From Blastocladiella emersonii ATCC 22665 (Eukaryota; Blastocladiomycota; Blastocladiomycetes; Blastocladiales; Blastocladiaceae), in assembly GCA_025594325.1 (NCBI GenBank), contig JANHCV010000015.1, positions 434,001 through 498,000 on the forward strand: a stretch of DNA of 64,000 nt. Reading direction: 5' to 3'. The notes beneath the pieces are model-generated. The model was not told the DNA's origin. It was given only the letters and a program-made list of their open reading frames with translations, and made no database searches. Every line of letters starts with the position of its first letter. Position 1 is the first letter of the stretch. Below, one piece after another: positions 1-9,721 of the stretch. A program made the position numbers and the translations under genes.

Positions 1-506
1 TCGGCGGTCGGCGGTGGCCGCGCCAGCGCCACGCCGTGACATGACATCGCACGCGCGGCCATGGGAACTCTGCGTCGCCCCAGGGGCTGCCCTGCCCCGG
101 TGCGAGACACCGTGTCTACGCCCCCGCAACACTCGGACGCCCGCCGCACCTTGTCTGTGCCCGCCCAGGCCGCCCGTTGACCTGGGTGGGACCCCGCCCC
201 TCGGATCTCCGTCGGCTCTTGGCGCTCTGGTCCGCCTTTGGTTGGGCCTGCGTGTTGATGAAGTAGCGCCCTCCTCCTCGTCGCCCCCTCGCTCTCCTTC
301 CTACCCTCACAACCGCGCAGTGATACCCCCGCCGTGGCCGACCCGCGACGACCAGGTCCGCACACCCACGTCGCGCCGATCCCGCTCCATCGCCATCGCT
401 CGCTCGCCCGCCCGAGTCCCCCACGCTGACCAACCCGACCCGACCCGTCTAGGCCCCATCCCCTTTGACGACGTGATTGCCTGAGTGATCGACTACCACC
501 TCCGTC
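1..506. other. Gene-free GC-rich stretch upstream of SCS7
   Basis: I see no convincing gene here. Open frames exist on both strands, but they are low-complexity (Pro/Arg/Ala-rich) and begin at non-ATG codons, as expected in sequence this GC-rich. The last part should hold the SCS7 promoter and 5' leader; no clear TATA box is visible. Confidence 0.6.
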
Positions 507-1649
507 ATGGCCAGCAAACGCACGACCCGCGTCTTCTCGGCCGCCGAGGTCGCCAAGCACGCGACCGAGTCCGACTGCTGGATCACGCGCCGCGGCAACG
601 TCTACGACGTGACCGCCTTCATCGGCGACCACCCGGGCGGGCCCGAGCTCATCACCGAGTACGCCGGCAAGGACATTGACGCCGTCATGCACGACGCCGA
701 CATCCACGACCACTCGGACGGCGCCTACGACATTCTCGACGACTACCTCATCGGCCGCCTCGAGTCGGCCTCCTCGGGCGACGGCGAGGACAGCGGCGCC
801 GACGTGTCCGACGACATCCCGTCAGCCAAGCGGTCCGCGCAGTCCTCGGGGTTCGTGGACCCCGTCTCGGCGCTCGACGAGCAGCTCACCGAGGAGCTGG
901 CCTCGGCCAAGAAGCCGCTGCTCGACCTGTCCAAGCCGCTGCTGTGGCAGATGCTCACGTCCACCTTCTCCAAGGACTACTACATGACCCAGGTCCACAT
1001 TGCGCGCCACCTGCCCGAGCCCGCCACCATCTTCGCCAACCCGGTCCTCGAGATCTTCACGCGCACGCCGTGGTACCTGGTCCCGCTGTGCTGGCTGCCC
1101 GTCGTCGCGTACCTCGCCTACGACGCGCACGTCTTCGGCGGCATGACCTTCCCCTCGCTCGCGGCGCACTACGCGTTCGGGCTCGGCATGTGGACTTTCT
1201 TCGAGTACACGTTCCACCGGTTCCTGTTCCACATTGACGCGCTGCTGCCCGACCACCCGTACGCGCTGACGGTGCACTTCCTGGTCCACGGCATCCACCA
1301 CTACCTGCCCATGGACCGCATGCGCCTGGTCCTGCCGCCCATCTTCTTTGCCCTGATCGTGCAGCCACCGTGGTGGGCGTTCCGCGCCGTCTTCGACCAC
1401 ACGACGTGCGCCGCCATGTTCTCGGGTGGGATCACGGGCTACATTATCTACGACCTCACCCACTACTACCTGCACCACGCCCGCGTCCGCACCGCCCACA
1501 TGCGCGAGATGAAAAAGTACCACCTCGCCCACCACTACAAGAACTACGACTCGGGATACGGCATCACGTCCAAGATCTGGGACTACGTCTTTGCCACGGT
1601 CCTCGACTACACCACCGCCAACGGCAAGCCCGTCGCCAAGACGGCCTAG
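507..1649 (+). CDS. SCS7: Sphingolipid/ceramide fatty acid 2-hydroxylase (Scs7/FA2H family)
   Basis: Intronless 380-residue protein, close to the roughly 384 residues of yeast Scs7. Residues about 8-90 form a cytochrome b5 domain with the haem-binding HPGG motif near residue 43. The C-terminal half is a fatty-acid-hydroxylase membrane domain with His clusters typical of di-iron ER hydroxylases: HRFLFH near 236, HGIHH, HYYLHH and HLAHHYKNYD, flanked by hydrophobic segments. The family 2-hydroxylates the very-long-chain fatty acid of ceramides in the ER, taking electrons through the fused b5 domain. The ATG at 507 is the first in frame and sits just before the b5 domain. All key residues look intact. 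Identification rests on domain order, His boxes and length. Confidence 0.95.
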   Translation: MASKRTTRVFSAAEVAKHATESDCWITRRGNVYDVTAFIGDHPGGPELITEYAGKDIDAVMHDADIHDHSDGAYDILDDYLIGRLESASSGDGEDSGADVSDDIPSAKRSAQSSGFVDPVSALDEQLTEELASAKKPLLDLSKPLLWQMLTSTFSKDYYMTQVHIARHLPEPATIFANPVLEIFTRTPWYLVPLCWLPVVAYLAYDAHVFGGMTFPSLAAHYAFGLGMWTFFEYTFHRFLFHIDALLPDHPYALTVHFLVHGIHHYLPMDRMRLVLPPIFFALIVQPPWWAFRAVFDHTTCAAMFSGGITGYIIYDLTHYYLHHARVRTAHMREMKKYHLAHHYKNYDSGYGITSKIWDYVFATVLDYTTANGKPVAKTA

Positions 1650-1878
1650 TTTTGTTGTCAATTCTATTGTGCACAGTTGCAATTGCTCTCCCTCTACCAT
1701 ACACTTTTTTTACGAATACATGTAGACTGTTGTGTCACCTGACGCCTCGATGAGCCTCGCGTCAACGTTTGCTGCTGCAGGCACTGCGCTCCTCGCTCTC
1801 TCTTCTCTCGCTCCTCACGGCGGCCCGAATCCGCCCCTCTTCACACCCCGCAACGTAACGAACGGACGCCTGCCCACC

Positions 1879-4800
1879 ATGTCGCGCCACCGCAACATCC
1901 GCAACATGACGGCGGACGGTGAGTGTCTCCTCCCCTCTCACTCATGCAATCCAGATGAACGCTCACGCTCGAGCTCGACCTTGCAGACTACGAGGACTTC
2001 TCGGACGGAGAAGAGTCGGCCGCCTTCGAGACGGCCATGCACGAGCTGCGCGAGATCGTCGGCGACTCGTTCCCCGACGCCGAGCTCGAGGAGACGCTCG
2101 AGTACTACCACCTCGATATTGCCAAGTGTGTGTCGTGGCTGCTCGGTACGCTGTTGCGCCTCGAGCGAACTGATCGGATCCAGCTGACCTGTGCGAGGCG
2201 CGGGGTAGACGGCGTCGACCCCGAAGTCGAGGGCACCCTGGGCTCCACCGCCGCGGCCAAGCCAAAGGGTACGCTGCTTGCTTGCCTCTTTGCCCTCCCT
2301 TCCCTCCCTCCACCCTCCTCTTCCTCCTGTGTGGCGGCTGCTGCGGGGGACGCGGCGCCGGTACGGCACGGCGCGGTGCTCGAAGCTCGCATGCGACGAC
2401 CGACCTGATCTTCAACACACTACCAAGTCATCACGAAGGGTAGGCCTCTCTCTTCACTCTCCTCGATCCCCGTCGCGCTGAGCCAAGTTGCACCGCTCTA
2501 ACGCCCACCCGATCGCTACGTAGGCCCGCCGCCGACGATCCGCCACCGCCCGCCGAAGCCCACACCCGCGGCCGCGAAACCCGCTGGCAGCCTGCTCGCG
2601 GGCTCCGCGCTCGGGTCGCTCCTTGCGCCGAAACTGGGTGCAGCGGCGCCCGCGAAGCCGAGCCTGCTCGCCGGCTCCGCACTGGGCTCGCTCCTCACGC
2701 CGAAGCCTGGTGCTGCTCCCGCGGCGGCGAAGCCGAGCCTGCTCGCCGGGTCCGCGCTCGGTGCGCTCGCGGCGCCGAAGCCGGCCACGGGCGCCGCCGC
2801 CGCCGCCGCCGCGAAACCGAGTCTGCTTGCGGGCTCCGCGCTCGGTGCGCTCGCTACGCCCAAGCCGGCCGCGGGTGCCGCCGCGGCTGCGAAGCCGAGT
2901 CTGCTCTCGGGCTCGGCCCTGGGTGCACTCGCTGCGCGGCGCTCGGCCCCTGCGCCCGCGGCGGCCGCGAAACCGAGTTTGCTCGCGGGCTCGGCGCTCG
3001 GCGCGCTGGTCGCACCCAAACCGGCGAGTCCTGTCGCGCCCGGCGGAAAGCCCAGCTTGCTCGCGGGATCGTCGCTGCTCGGGTCGCTCGTCGCGCCGAA
3101 GCCGGGTACCGCCGCGGCAGCGTCGCCGAAGCCGAACGGCGGCGGGCTCGCGACGTCGGCGCTCGGCGCGCTCCTCGCGCCCAAGAAGCCCGTCTCGCCG
3201 CCCAAGCCGGTGCTCGCACCGCTGCCTGCTGCGCTGCTCGCGAAACCCGCGCCGGTACCCGCTACCGTCCCCGTCGCGGCTTCCTTCGATGATGGGGAGC
3301 ACCCCGCGTCGCCGAGCTCGCACAGCCGCATGGCTCTCCCGTCGCTCTTCGCGCGCGCCATCGCCTCGACGACGACGCGCCGCACCACCACCTCCGCCGC
3401 CGCTCCCTCCCGCCGCCGCACGCGTCGCATCTTCCCCGACCCCGCACCCTACCCCTCGTGCTTCCTCCCTACCTACGCCATCACGCCGTTCGCTTTTGAC
3501 ACGCCCTCGCCCGACGACCTCGTCTTCACAGCCCAGGCCCAGAGCAAGGCGTTTTCGTCGGCGCCCGCGACGCCCGCGGCGCCCGCCAAGTCCAAGCAGC
3601 AACCCGCCGGAAACGGCAAGAAGGTGCCGCAGACGCCGCCGCCCGCGACCAAGTCGGCGGGGTCCGCGCCAGCGTCGACGGTCGCGGCGGGTAAGGGCAC
3701 CAACAAGAAGAACGGTGCACCTCCCGCGCCGCCCGCCAAGCTCGCGAACCCGATGGACGGGATCGCGGCGTCGGTCGCCGAGCTCGGGATCACGGTCGCG
3801 CCCGCGGCGCCGCCGGCGCCCGTCGTCAGCAAGAAGAAGATCGACATTGTCGCCGAGGCGGCCAAGCGCACCGAGCACCTGAACCTGGTGATCGTCGGGC
3901 ACGTCGACGCGGGCAAGTCGACGCTGACGGGCCACCTCATGTACCAGCTCGGCGAGGTGACCGACAAGACGATGCAGCGGTACTCGCGCGACTCGTCCAA
4001 GGCGGGCAAAGGGTCGTTCGCGTTCGCGTGGGTCATGGACCAGTCGGCCGAGGAGCGCGCGCGCGGGGTAACGATCGATGTCGGCGTGCACCACCTCACC
4101 ACGCCGTCGGGCCACCGCGTCTACACGCTGCTCGACGCGCCCGGGCACCGCGATTTTATCCCGAACATGATCAGCGGGGCCGCGCAGGCCGATGTCGCGG
4201 TGCTCGTCGTCGACGCGGTCGGCGGCGAGTTCGAGGCCGGGCTCGACGGCGGCGGCCAGGCCCGCGAGCACCTCCTGCTCGTCAAGTCGCTCGGGATCCC
4301 GCGGCTCGTCGTCGCCGTCAACAAGATGGACAGCAACTCGGTGCAGTGGTCGCAGGCCCGGTTCGATGCCATCCAGGCCGCGCTCGCCGGGTTTTTGGGG
4401 ACGATCGGGTACAACCCGAACACCCAGGTCGCCTTCGTCCCGACGTCCGGGCTCACGGGCACCAACCTGCGCGAGCGCGTTGACCCGGCGGTCTGCGACT
4501 GGTACGCCGGCCCGTCGCTGCTCGAGGTCCTCGACACCCTGCCCGTCCCCGCGCGGCCCGTCGCCAAGCCCCTCCGCATGCTCGTCTCCGACTACTCCAA
4601 GGGCGGCATGGCGTCCGGCACCGTGACCGTGTGGGGCCGCATCGAGTGCGGCGGGATCCAGGTCGGCGAGACGGTGCTCCTGATGCCACTCGGCGAGGAC
4701 GCGGTGGTCCGGCACCTCGAGGTCAACGACCAGACGGTCAAGTGGGCCGCGGCCGGCGACCACGTCACGGTCTCGCTGTCGGGCCCCGACGCGCAGCAGC

Positions 4801-5246
4801 TCTCGACGGGGCTCGTCGTGTCCTCGAAATCGCACCCGGTCCCCGTCACCAACCGCGTCGAGGCCAAGGTGCTCGTGTTCGACCCGAAGGTCCCCGTCAC
4901 GCTCGGGTACCCCGTAATCCTGCACCAGGGCACGCTCAACGAGCCCGCGGTCGTGTCCAAGCTCATCGCCGTCCTCGACAAGGTCGACGGCAAGGTCACC
5001 AAGAAGAACCCGCGCGTCCTGACCAAGGGCACCACGGCGCTCGTCGAAGTTACGACGGACCGGCCCGTCTGCCTCGAGCCCTTTACCGAGTCCAAGGAGT
5101 TTGGCCGGTTCATGCTCCGCAAGGCCGGCGAAACGCTCGCCGCCGGCATCGTCAGCAAGATCGTCTCCGTCTACCAGCCCGCTGCCATGCGCAACGAGAA
5201 CCGCGGCGGCGCGGCCGCGGCTGCGTGGTCTGTCAATGAGGATTAA
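1879..5246 (+). CDS. HBS1: Hbs1/Ski7-family translational GTPase (ribosome rescue), five exons
   Basis: Exons 1879-1918, 1987-2145, 2209-2268, 2428-2439 and 2524-5246 give an open frame of about 997 residues. Residues 1-66 match the Hbs1 N-terminal domain (MSRHRN start, acidic stretch, then a helical segment ending VSWLL). A long Ala/Pro/Lys/Ser-rich linker holds eight copies of a short motif. From about residue 540 there is an eEF1A-like GTPase: G1 GHVDAGKST, G3 DAPGHRDF, G4 NKMD, G5 PTSG, then two beta-barrel domains to the C-terminus. Hbs1 partners Dom34/Pelota to split stalled ribosomes; Ski7 forms bridge the exosome and Ski complex. The protein is long for Hbs1 (yeast about 611) because of the linker. 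The 12-nt exon is inferred from splice sites and frame. The stop lies 4 bp from that of the convergent gene. Confidence 0.93.
2577..3190 (+). repeat. Eight-unit degenerate peptide repeat in the HBS1 linker
   Basis: Eight units of about 22-30 codons, consensus KPSLLAGSALGSLLAPKP, separated by Ala/Pro/Gly spacers. The core SALG(S/A)L is kept in almost every unit while spacers vary in length and codons. This looks like an array of short linear motifs in a disordered region. The constant core suggests it is bound by something; which partner is unknown. Confidence 0.85.
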
Positions 5247-5250
5247 TGTA

Positions 5251-6658
5251 TCAGTGATTACTTGGCATCATCCCCGCCACCGCGGCCCACACCGCCGCCG
5301 AATCGTCGAGCGGCGACACCGCGCCCGCGTCCAGCAGCGACCGCGCCGCCGCTGCCTTGTCCCGCGCCACGGCCAGGTCGCCCGACGCCGCCGCGAACAC
5401 GGACGCGACCGCGAGCACTTTGGCCAGCATCCGCGGCGTCGTCGCAAAGTACTCGTCGAGCCGCGCGAACATGACGTGGCATTCCGCGCGCTGCGCGGGG
5501 TCTACACGCAGCGAGATCAGTGGGTGATGATTGTTGTGGGTGAAGACGGGTGGGCGGACGGACCGAGCAGCTGGCCGATCTGCGCGAGCTTCTCGAGCTT
5601 GGCCGCTTCCGTGACCACGACGTGCACGTCGTCAGCTGCGCCGCCGCCGCCGCCGTTGACCGTGTTCCGGTCGCGCGCGCGCCGCTCGTCGTCGATCCGG
5701 CGCGCCTGGCCGACAAAGAACCGCGCCCAGACCTCGAGCACGCGGCCGAACGCCGAGTCCGCGCCCGCCGCGGCGCCAGCGGCGCCGGCGGCAAACACCT
5801 GGCCGAGCTGAAAGTACCCGCCGGCAACCGCGACTCCGTCGGGCCCGTGCAGCTGGCTCGCGTAGAAGACGGCGCGCGCGAGGTACGCCGCAGCCTCGCG
5901 CAGCTGGCCGCGCGACAGGTATAGAAGGCCGAAATTGTGCGCGAGTTTTGCGTGGATGGCCAGCGACGAGCGCGGCGGTTGCTGCGAGGTGTGGGTGAGA
6001 GTGAGGTCGGAGGGTGATGAGGCGGCGATCTTGGTCAGCGCCCACTTCGCGGACACTAGGTACTCCTCGGCCTGGTCGTACTGCTTGAGCCCGATCGAGG
6101 CTTCGCCGAGAAGCAGGTAGCTCGGGACCAGCTCGATCGAGTGCGTCCCGAAGATGGCCATGGAGCACCGCAACGCTTGCAGCGCGGCCGGGATCGCGTA
6201 CGCGAATTCGCCCTCGAACAGGAGTTTTTGCGCGTCGGTGCGTGTGATGGCGAGAAGCTCTTTCTACACTCGTATACCCGTGGGTGTGAGAGACGGCACG
6301 TTGAAGGGGACGGCGCCGTGATGCGTACCCGCAGTGCGAGGATCTCGTGCTCCTTGGCCTTGCGCTCCTCCTCGGACCCGAGGAACGGGATCGGCGACCG
6401 CAGCCGCATCAGGATCGGGCAGATCTTGTTGTGGATGGCAGTCCCGTCCAGCACCTGGTGCTCCTTGTCGCAGTAGTACGTCAGCCGGCACTTGGGGCAC
6501 ACGCAGTGCGCGGGCTACCGGTGGACGCGTATAAGTTGTGGCGAGGGTAGGGAGAGGCAGGGGATGAGGCTTACGCGGCCACAGAGCTCGCACTCGTGCT
6601 TGACGCCCTTGGGCAGCCCAAGCGGGTTGATCATGTTGGCGCTCTCGAGCGACGCCAT
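5251..6658 (-). CDS. ZMYND12: MYND zinc finger plus TPR-like protein, ZMYND12 family (cilium/flagellum-associated)
   Basis: Exons 6658-6575, 6514-6329, 6263-5564 and 5501-5251 give 406 residues (animal ZMYND12 about 365). The N-terminus carries a MYND finger split by intron 1: HECELCGR / PAHCVCPKC, then RLTYYCDKEHQ and the HNKIC end. Next come an SEEERKAKEHE helix and TPR-like helices: ALQALRCSMAIFG, ELVPSYLLLGEASIGL, LAHNFGLLYLSRGQLREA, GGYFQLGQVF. This order and wording match ZMYND12 rather than SET-MYND enzymes; no SET domain is present. ZMYND12 works with TTC29 in sperm/cilium motility. In a fungus it implies a zoosporic lifestyle. Tail-to-tail with HBS1, so the two 3' UTRs must overlap. 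Confidence 0.85.
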
Positions 6659-7224
6659 GCTCGCGTGGCTGTTGCGGTCGGTTGCTGGCATCGTGGTATC
6701 AGCGTTTCATCGAGTGCGGATCGTTGCGCTGAGAGGGTGGGTTGCGAAGATCGCCAACGAGTCGCGTCGCGTCCCGAAACGCGTCCCCACCTCGATCACA
6801 TGATATCGCGGCGCGTGAGACATCCACCGTCTCAACCCTCGCATTCACCGACCTGACCGAGCCGACGATGGGGAACCCCACGAACGGAACCCGCGCGTGC
6901 GCGTTTTCGAGGAGCAATTGTACGATCCGGTGACGGTAAATGAGCGTGCGCGCCGACCTTGGTCGCGCGAGTTCGCGCGCATGCGAGATCAGCACTCCAT
7001 CACACGATCGGCGACGCTCTCACATGTCCCAGTTCATGACCAAGGGTGCCGCATTCGAACAACCGAGGGGTTTCCTGTTCGCGCAACCACTGGAACCCTT
7101 GGTGGGAACCGAAATGAGCGTCGCGGGTCACAGGGCTGATGGACGCGCTGACGCCCGAAACGGAGGTCGGAACGAGGCCCGTGTGTCCCGGATGTGAACC
7201 CGTTGGTTGCGAGGCTCGGCGCCA
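6659..7224. other. Intergenic: ZMYND12 upstream region and distal promoter of the first cysteine-rich gene
   Basis: No gene recognised. It contains a GATATC-centred motif at 6799-6816. It also resembles the stretch 7970-8640 before the next cysteine-rich locus, so the two promoters are probably duplicates. Confidence 0.6.
6799..6816 (-). promoter_or_regulatory. GATATC-centred upstream motif
   Basis: Reads CATGATATCGCGGCGCGT on +, nearly the reverse complement of ACGCGTCGCGATATCACGC found before the coiled-coil genes. It lies about 500 bp upstream of the ATG at 7303. Confidence 0.4.
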
Positions 7225-7230
7225 TATAAA
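7225..7230 (+). promoter_or_regulatory. TATA box of the cysteine-rich peptide gene at 7303
   Basis: TATAAA, 78 bp before the ATG; same spacing as at the sister loci. Confidence 0.8.
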
Positions 7231-7302
7231 GCGGCCAGCGACCCTCGCCGCCGGCCTCGCTGGACGACATTCAGCTCCTCAAGACCAATCAGCATAGACA
7301 AG

Positions 7303-7590
7303 ATGCAGCTCACCAAGACCCTCCTCGCCGTCGCAGTCGTCCTCGGCCTCGCCCTGACCAGCGTCTCGGCTGCCCCTGCTCCCGAAGGTGCCTCGATCTC
7401 GAGTACGTAGGCTACGCCGGCTTGAATCCGAACGCGCCCTGACTGACCTCCCTCGTGCGTCCCACGACTAGGCATCGACAACTACTGCCTCCGCGAGTGC
7501 AAGGCCGACTGCGACCGGAAGGGCGGCAACAAGGACCGCTGCTACAGCGACTGCCGCAACTTCTGCCGCCGCGACCCCATCGGCCCCTGA
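7303..7590 (+). CDS. Small secreted cysteine-rich peptide, six-Cys twin CX3C type
   Basis: Two exons (7303-7402, 7472-7590) encode 72 residues. Residues 1-23 are a clear signal peptide (MQLTKT, then a Leu/Val/Ala core ending VSAAP). The intron lies just after the signal peptide and a short pro-like stretch. The mature region has Cys spaced C-x3-C-x3-C-x9-C-x3-C-x3-C. Cysteines every fourth residue would line one face of each of two helices, giving a disulphide-stapled helical hairpin; that structure is inferred. Function unknown: an effector-like, antimicrobial or surface role is possible but nothing in the sequence decides. The four later eight-Cys or formerly eight-Cys loci share the architecture. 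Confidence 0.85.
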
Positions 7591-8653
7591 ACGCGCTCGT
7601 AGCGCTGGTCGGTGTTGGCCAGAGTGAGAGTTCGTGTCGGACATGCGGAGGAGATTTGTAAAGATATACCGCGTTTTCGCTCAATTCCACTTGATTTACA
7701 CCGTTTGTCGAGAGTTGTGAGCGTGAGAAAAGCTCAGTGATCTCCTGCGAGCGTGATCTGCAAGTCGTCCCAGCAGGCCGCGTCGTTCATGTCGGCGTGA
7801 CTGGCTTGACTGAGCCGGGGGGCTGTGCACGTTCAGTAAATACTTCATCCTCAGGTTCGCGCACCTTTCCGCAACCATGCCATCGGTGGAGTGCTACGTG
7901 GAGCTAGAATTCGATGCGGGACGGATGTTTGATCGAAATTCTTGTCATCCTGCCGTGAGCCGAGGCGATCTTCTAAGCCAGAGCGTCGCGAATCGCGTGG
8001 TCACCTTCGTTCGTCGAGCACTCGAATGCACCCGTGGCGTCACAAACGGACGACGGACGAGGCGAAACCTCGGCGGCGCGGCAAGCTACGACCGAGAGAC
8101 GAGATCGGACCGAAACGAGCGCAGACGACGCGCTGCGCCACAAAACGCGTCCAGCCAACGCTCACATGATATCGCGACGCGTGAGACAAAATGTCGGCTT
8201 CGCATCTTCCGGTGTGGGCCGTGTAGGCGAGCCGAAATGAGTCGATGCGGCCGCGTGGGGCTCGCGACGGGTGCAATACGCGCAATCTGGTGAACTTTTT
8301 GACGCGTTCTCGCGCAAAATCGGCCCTTCGATCAAGATTTGATCACGAGGCGACGCGACTCGCATCCTCGCGCGCGCTGACTGCATCCCGCGTGGGTCCA
8401 CCTTACGGCAAGCGACCCCGCGGGTTCTCCCTCTCGAGCACGGATTGTGATCGGGGACGACGTCCGAAATTGAGTCATAGAGCTGAACGATGCCTTGAAA
8501 TGCGCGGGCCGAACGTATCGACGATCCGCGAAATTGGGGTCACAGGGCGGGCCGACACGTTGGAGTGCGAGGACCGAGCGAATCGACGTGGAAACCCTCA
8601 ACGTTGTGCCGGTTGACGGCCCGGATCCTCGCGACAAAGCAGTGTGCGAACCG
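7591..8653. other. Gene-free stretch between two cysteine-rich loci
   Basis: No gene seen. The first 150 bp should hold the 3' UTR of the upstream gene. The rest resembles the promoter region of that gene, including a GATATC motif at 8165-8182, consistent with tandem duplication of gene plus promoter. Confidence 0.55.
8165..8182 (-). promoter_or_regulatory. GATATC-centred upstream motif
   Basis: Reads CATGATATCGCGACGCGT on +, the reverse complement of the motif upstream of the coiled-coil genes except for one base. About 560 bp before the cysteine-rich locus at 8730. Confidence 0.45.
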
Positions 8654-8660
8654 TATAAAA
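8654..8660 (+). promoter_or_regulatory. TATA box of the degenerate cysteine-rich locus at 8730
   Basis: TATAAAA, 76 bp before the position where the start codon should be; the promoter looks intact although the coding region is damaged. Confidence 0.75.
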
Positions 8661-8729
8661 GCGAGGCCGTCCCCCGCTGTCCAGTTCTGAACATCAGTCG
8701 CTCCTCCCTCCACACAGCCACTAGACAAG

Positions 8730-9023
8730 ATACAGCTCACCAAGACGTTCCTCGCCGTCGCCGTCGTTCTCGGCCTCGCTCTTACCGGCGGCGCTGCTGC
8801 CCCTGCCAAGGCTGACGACGTCTCGACCGAGATTACGACTCCGCTCGCATCGCACCAGCCGTCAGCGGCGTCCCTTGGCTAACGAGGCACCCTTCGCTCT
8901 TTAGGTGTCGATTTCCGCTGCTGGTCGTACTGCGCTCGCGCCTGCCGCGCCGACTGCGGCGACGACCAGGGCTGCCGAAACAACTGCTACCGCGAGTGCG
9001 ATCAGATGTGCCAGAAGAGTTAA
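8730..9023 (+). pseudogene. Cysteine-rich secreted peptide gene with lost start codon and lost 5' splice site
   Basis: Exon 1 reads, from 8730, as a good signal peptide (QLTKTFLAVAVVLGLAL) but the initiator is ATA where the sister gene at 7303 has ATG in the same context (GACAAGATG). The second exon, 8905-9023, encodes an intact eight-Cys core: C-x3-C-x3-C-x3-C-x5-C-x3-C-x3-C-x3-C. A 3' splice site (TTTAG at 8900-8904) is present, but where the donor GT should follow exon 1 the sequence reads GATTACG. No in-frame ATG replaces the start. With the TATA box and both exons otherwise clean, the damage looks recent. Assembly error is possible but would have to hit two sites. Confidence 0.75.
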
Positions 9024-9590
9024 GGTGGGAAAACGAGTGAGAGACCGATGCGGAAGAACATACATGGTTGTTTGATGGCAAAATCACTTGGCATAGCGTG
9101 AAAGTGCCTGAAGCGACCCCCTCTTAGAGTATTCGCGTAAGTGAAAGTTCATACGCAAGTTGAGGTGCTCGCCATAACCACCGGGACATTTGAGCTCCCG
9201 GAACGTGCCGCGAGAAACTGTCTCGCGATTGTCGCGTGAAATCCAGGCGCTGATCGCGAGACACTCGTGCGCCACCAGCCTCACCTAGCCACGATGCGGC
9301 GCAGCGCGGCTGAGGCGTGGCCCGCCGATCTAGCGCCACACCGCGTCCCCCGTGAGCCCCACTTTGTATCACCCTGCGCCTCAGCCAAGTCAGTGGGCGC
9401 AACCGCTGCGGTTCGGCGCACCGCTGTCGAGCCACTTTGCGCGACTGCTGCGGTTCGGCGCACCGCGCTGGAGCCACGGCGTCGCGTCCGCTGCGTCAGT
9501 GGTCGCTTTCAAGTCGTGCTTGCGAGTACCTTGTCGGTCGGTGGTCGCAACTTGCGGAGCGAGCAAAGTAACGCCCCTGACGCCGAGCGC
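9024..9590. other. Intergenic, distal promoter of the Gly/Asn/His-rich gene
   Basis: From about 9189 it matches sequence upstream of the second copy at 54283. Within it, GCTGCGGTTCGGCGCACCG occurs twice (from about 9405 and 9449). No gene recognised. Confidence 0.6.
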
Positions 9591-9596
9591 TATAAA
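9591..9596 (+). promoter_or_regulatory. TATA box of the Gly/Asn/His-rich gene
   Basis: TATAAA in CGCTATAAAGATC, 131 bp before the ATG; identical spacing in the second copy. Confidence 0.75.
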
Positions 9597-9721
9597 GATC
9601 GCGTTCCCCGCCGCCCACCTCGAGTTGATCCAGTATACCACTCACAGCAGCAGCAAAGCGAGCCGGTCTCTTTTGCACACCTCAATCCAACCGACCGAAC
9701 ACTCTCGCTCACCTCTCCAAC

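Noticed and set aside
2454-4925. An 823-codon open frame antisense to HBS1
   Set aside because: Antisense shadow of a GC-rich gene: Arg/Gly/Asp-rich composition, no domain, and the sense strand has an unmistakable GTPase.
5251-6658. SET-MYND (SMYD) methyltransferase
   Set aside because: A MYND finger is present but there are no SET motifs; the rest is TPR-like as in ZMYND12.
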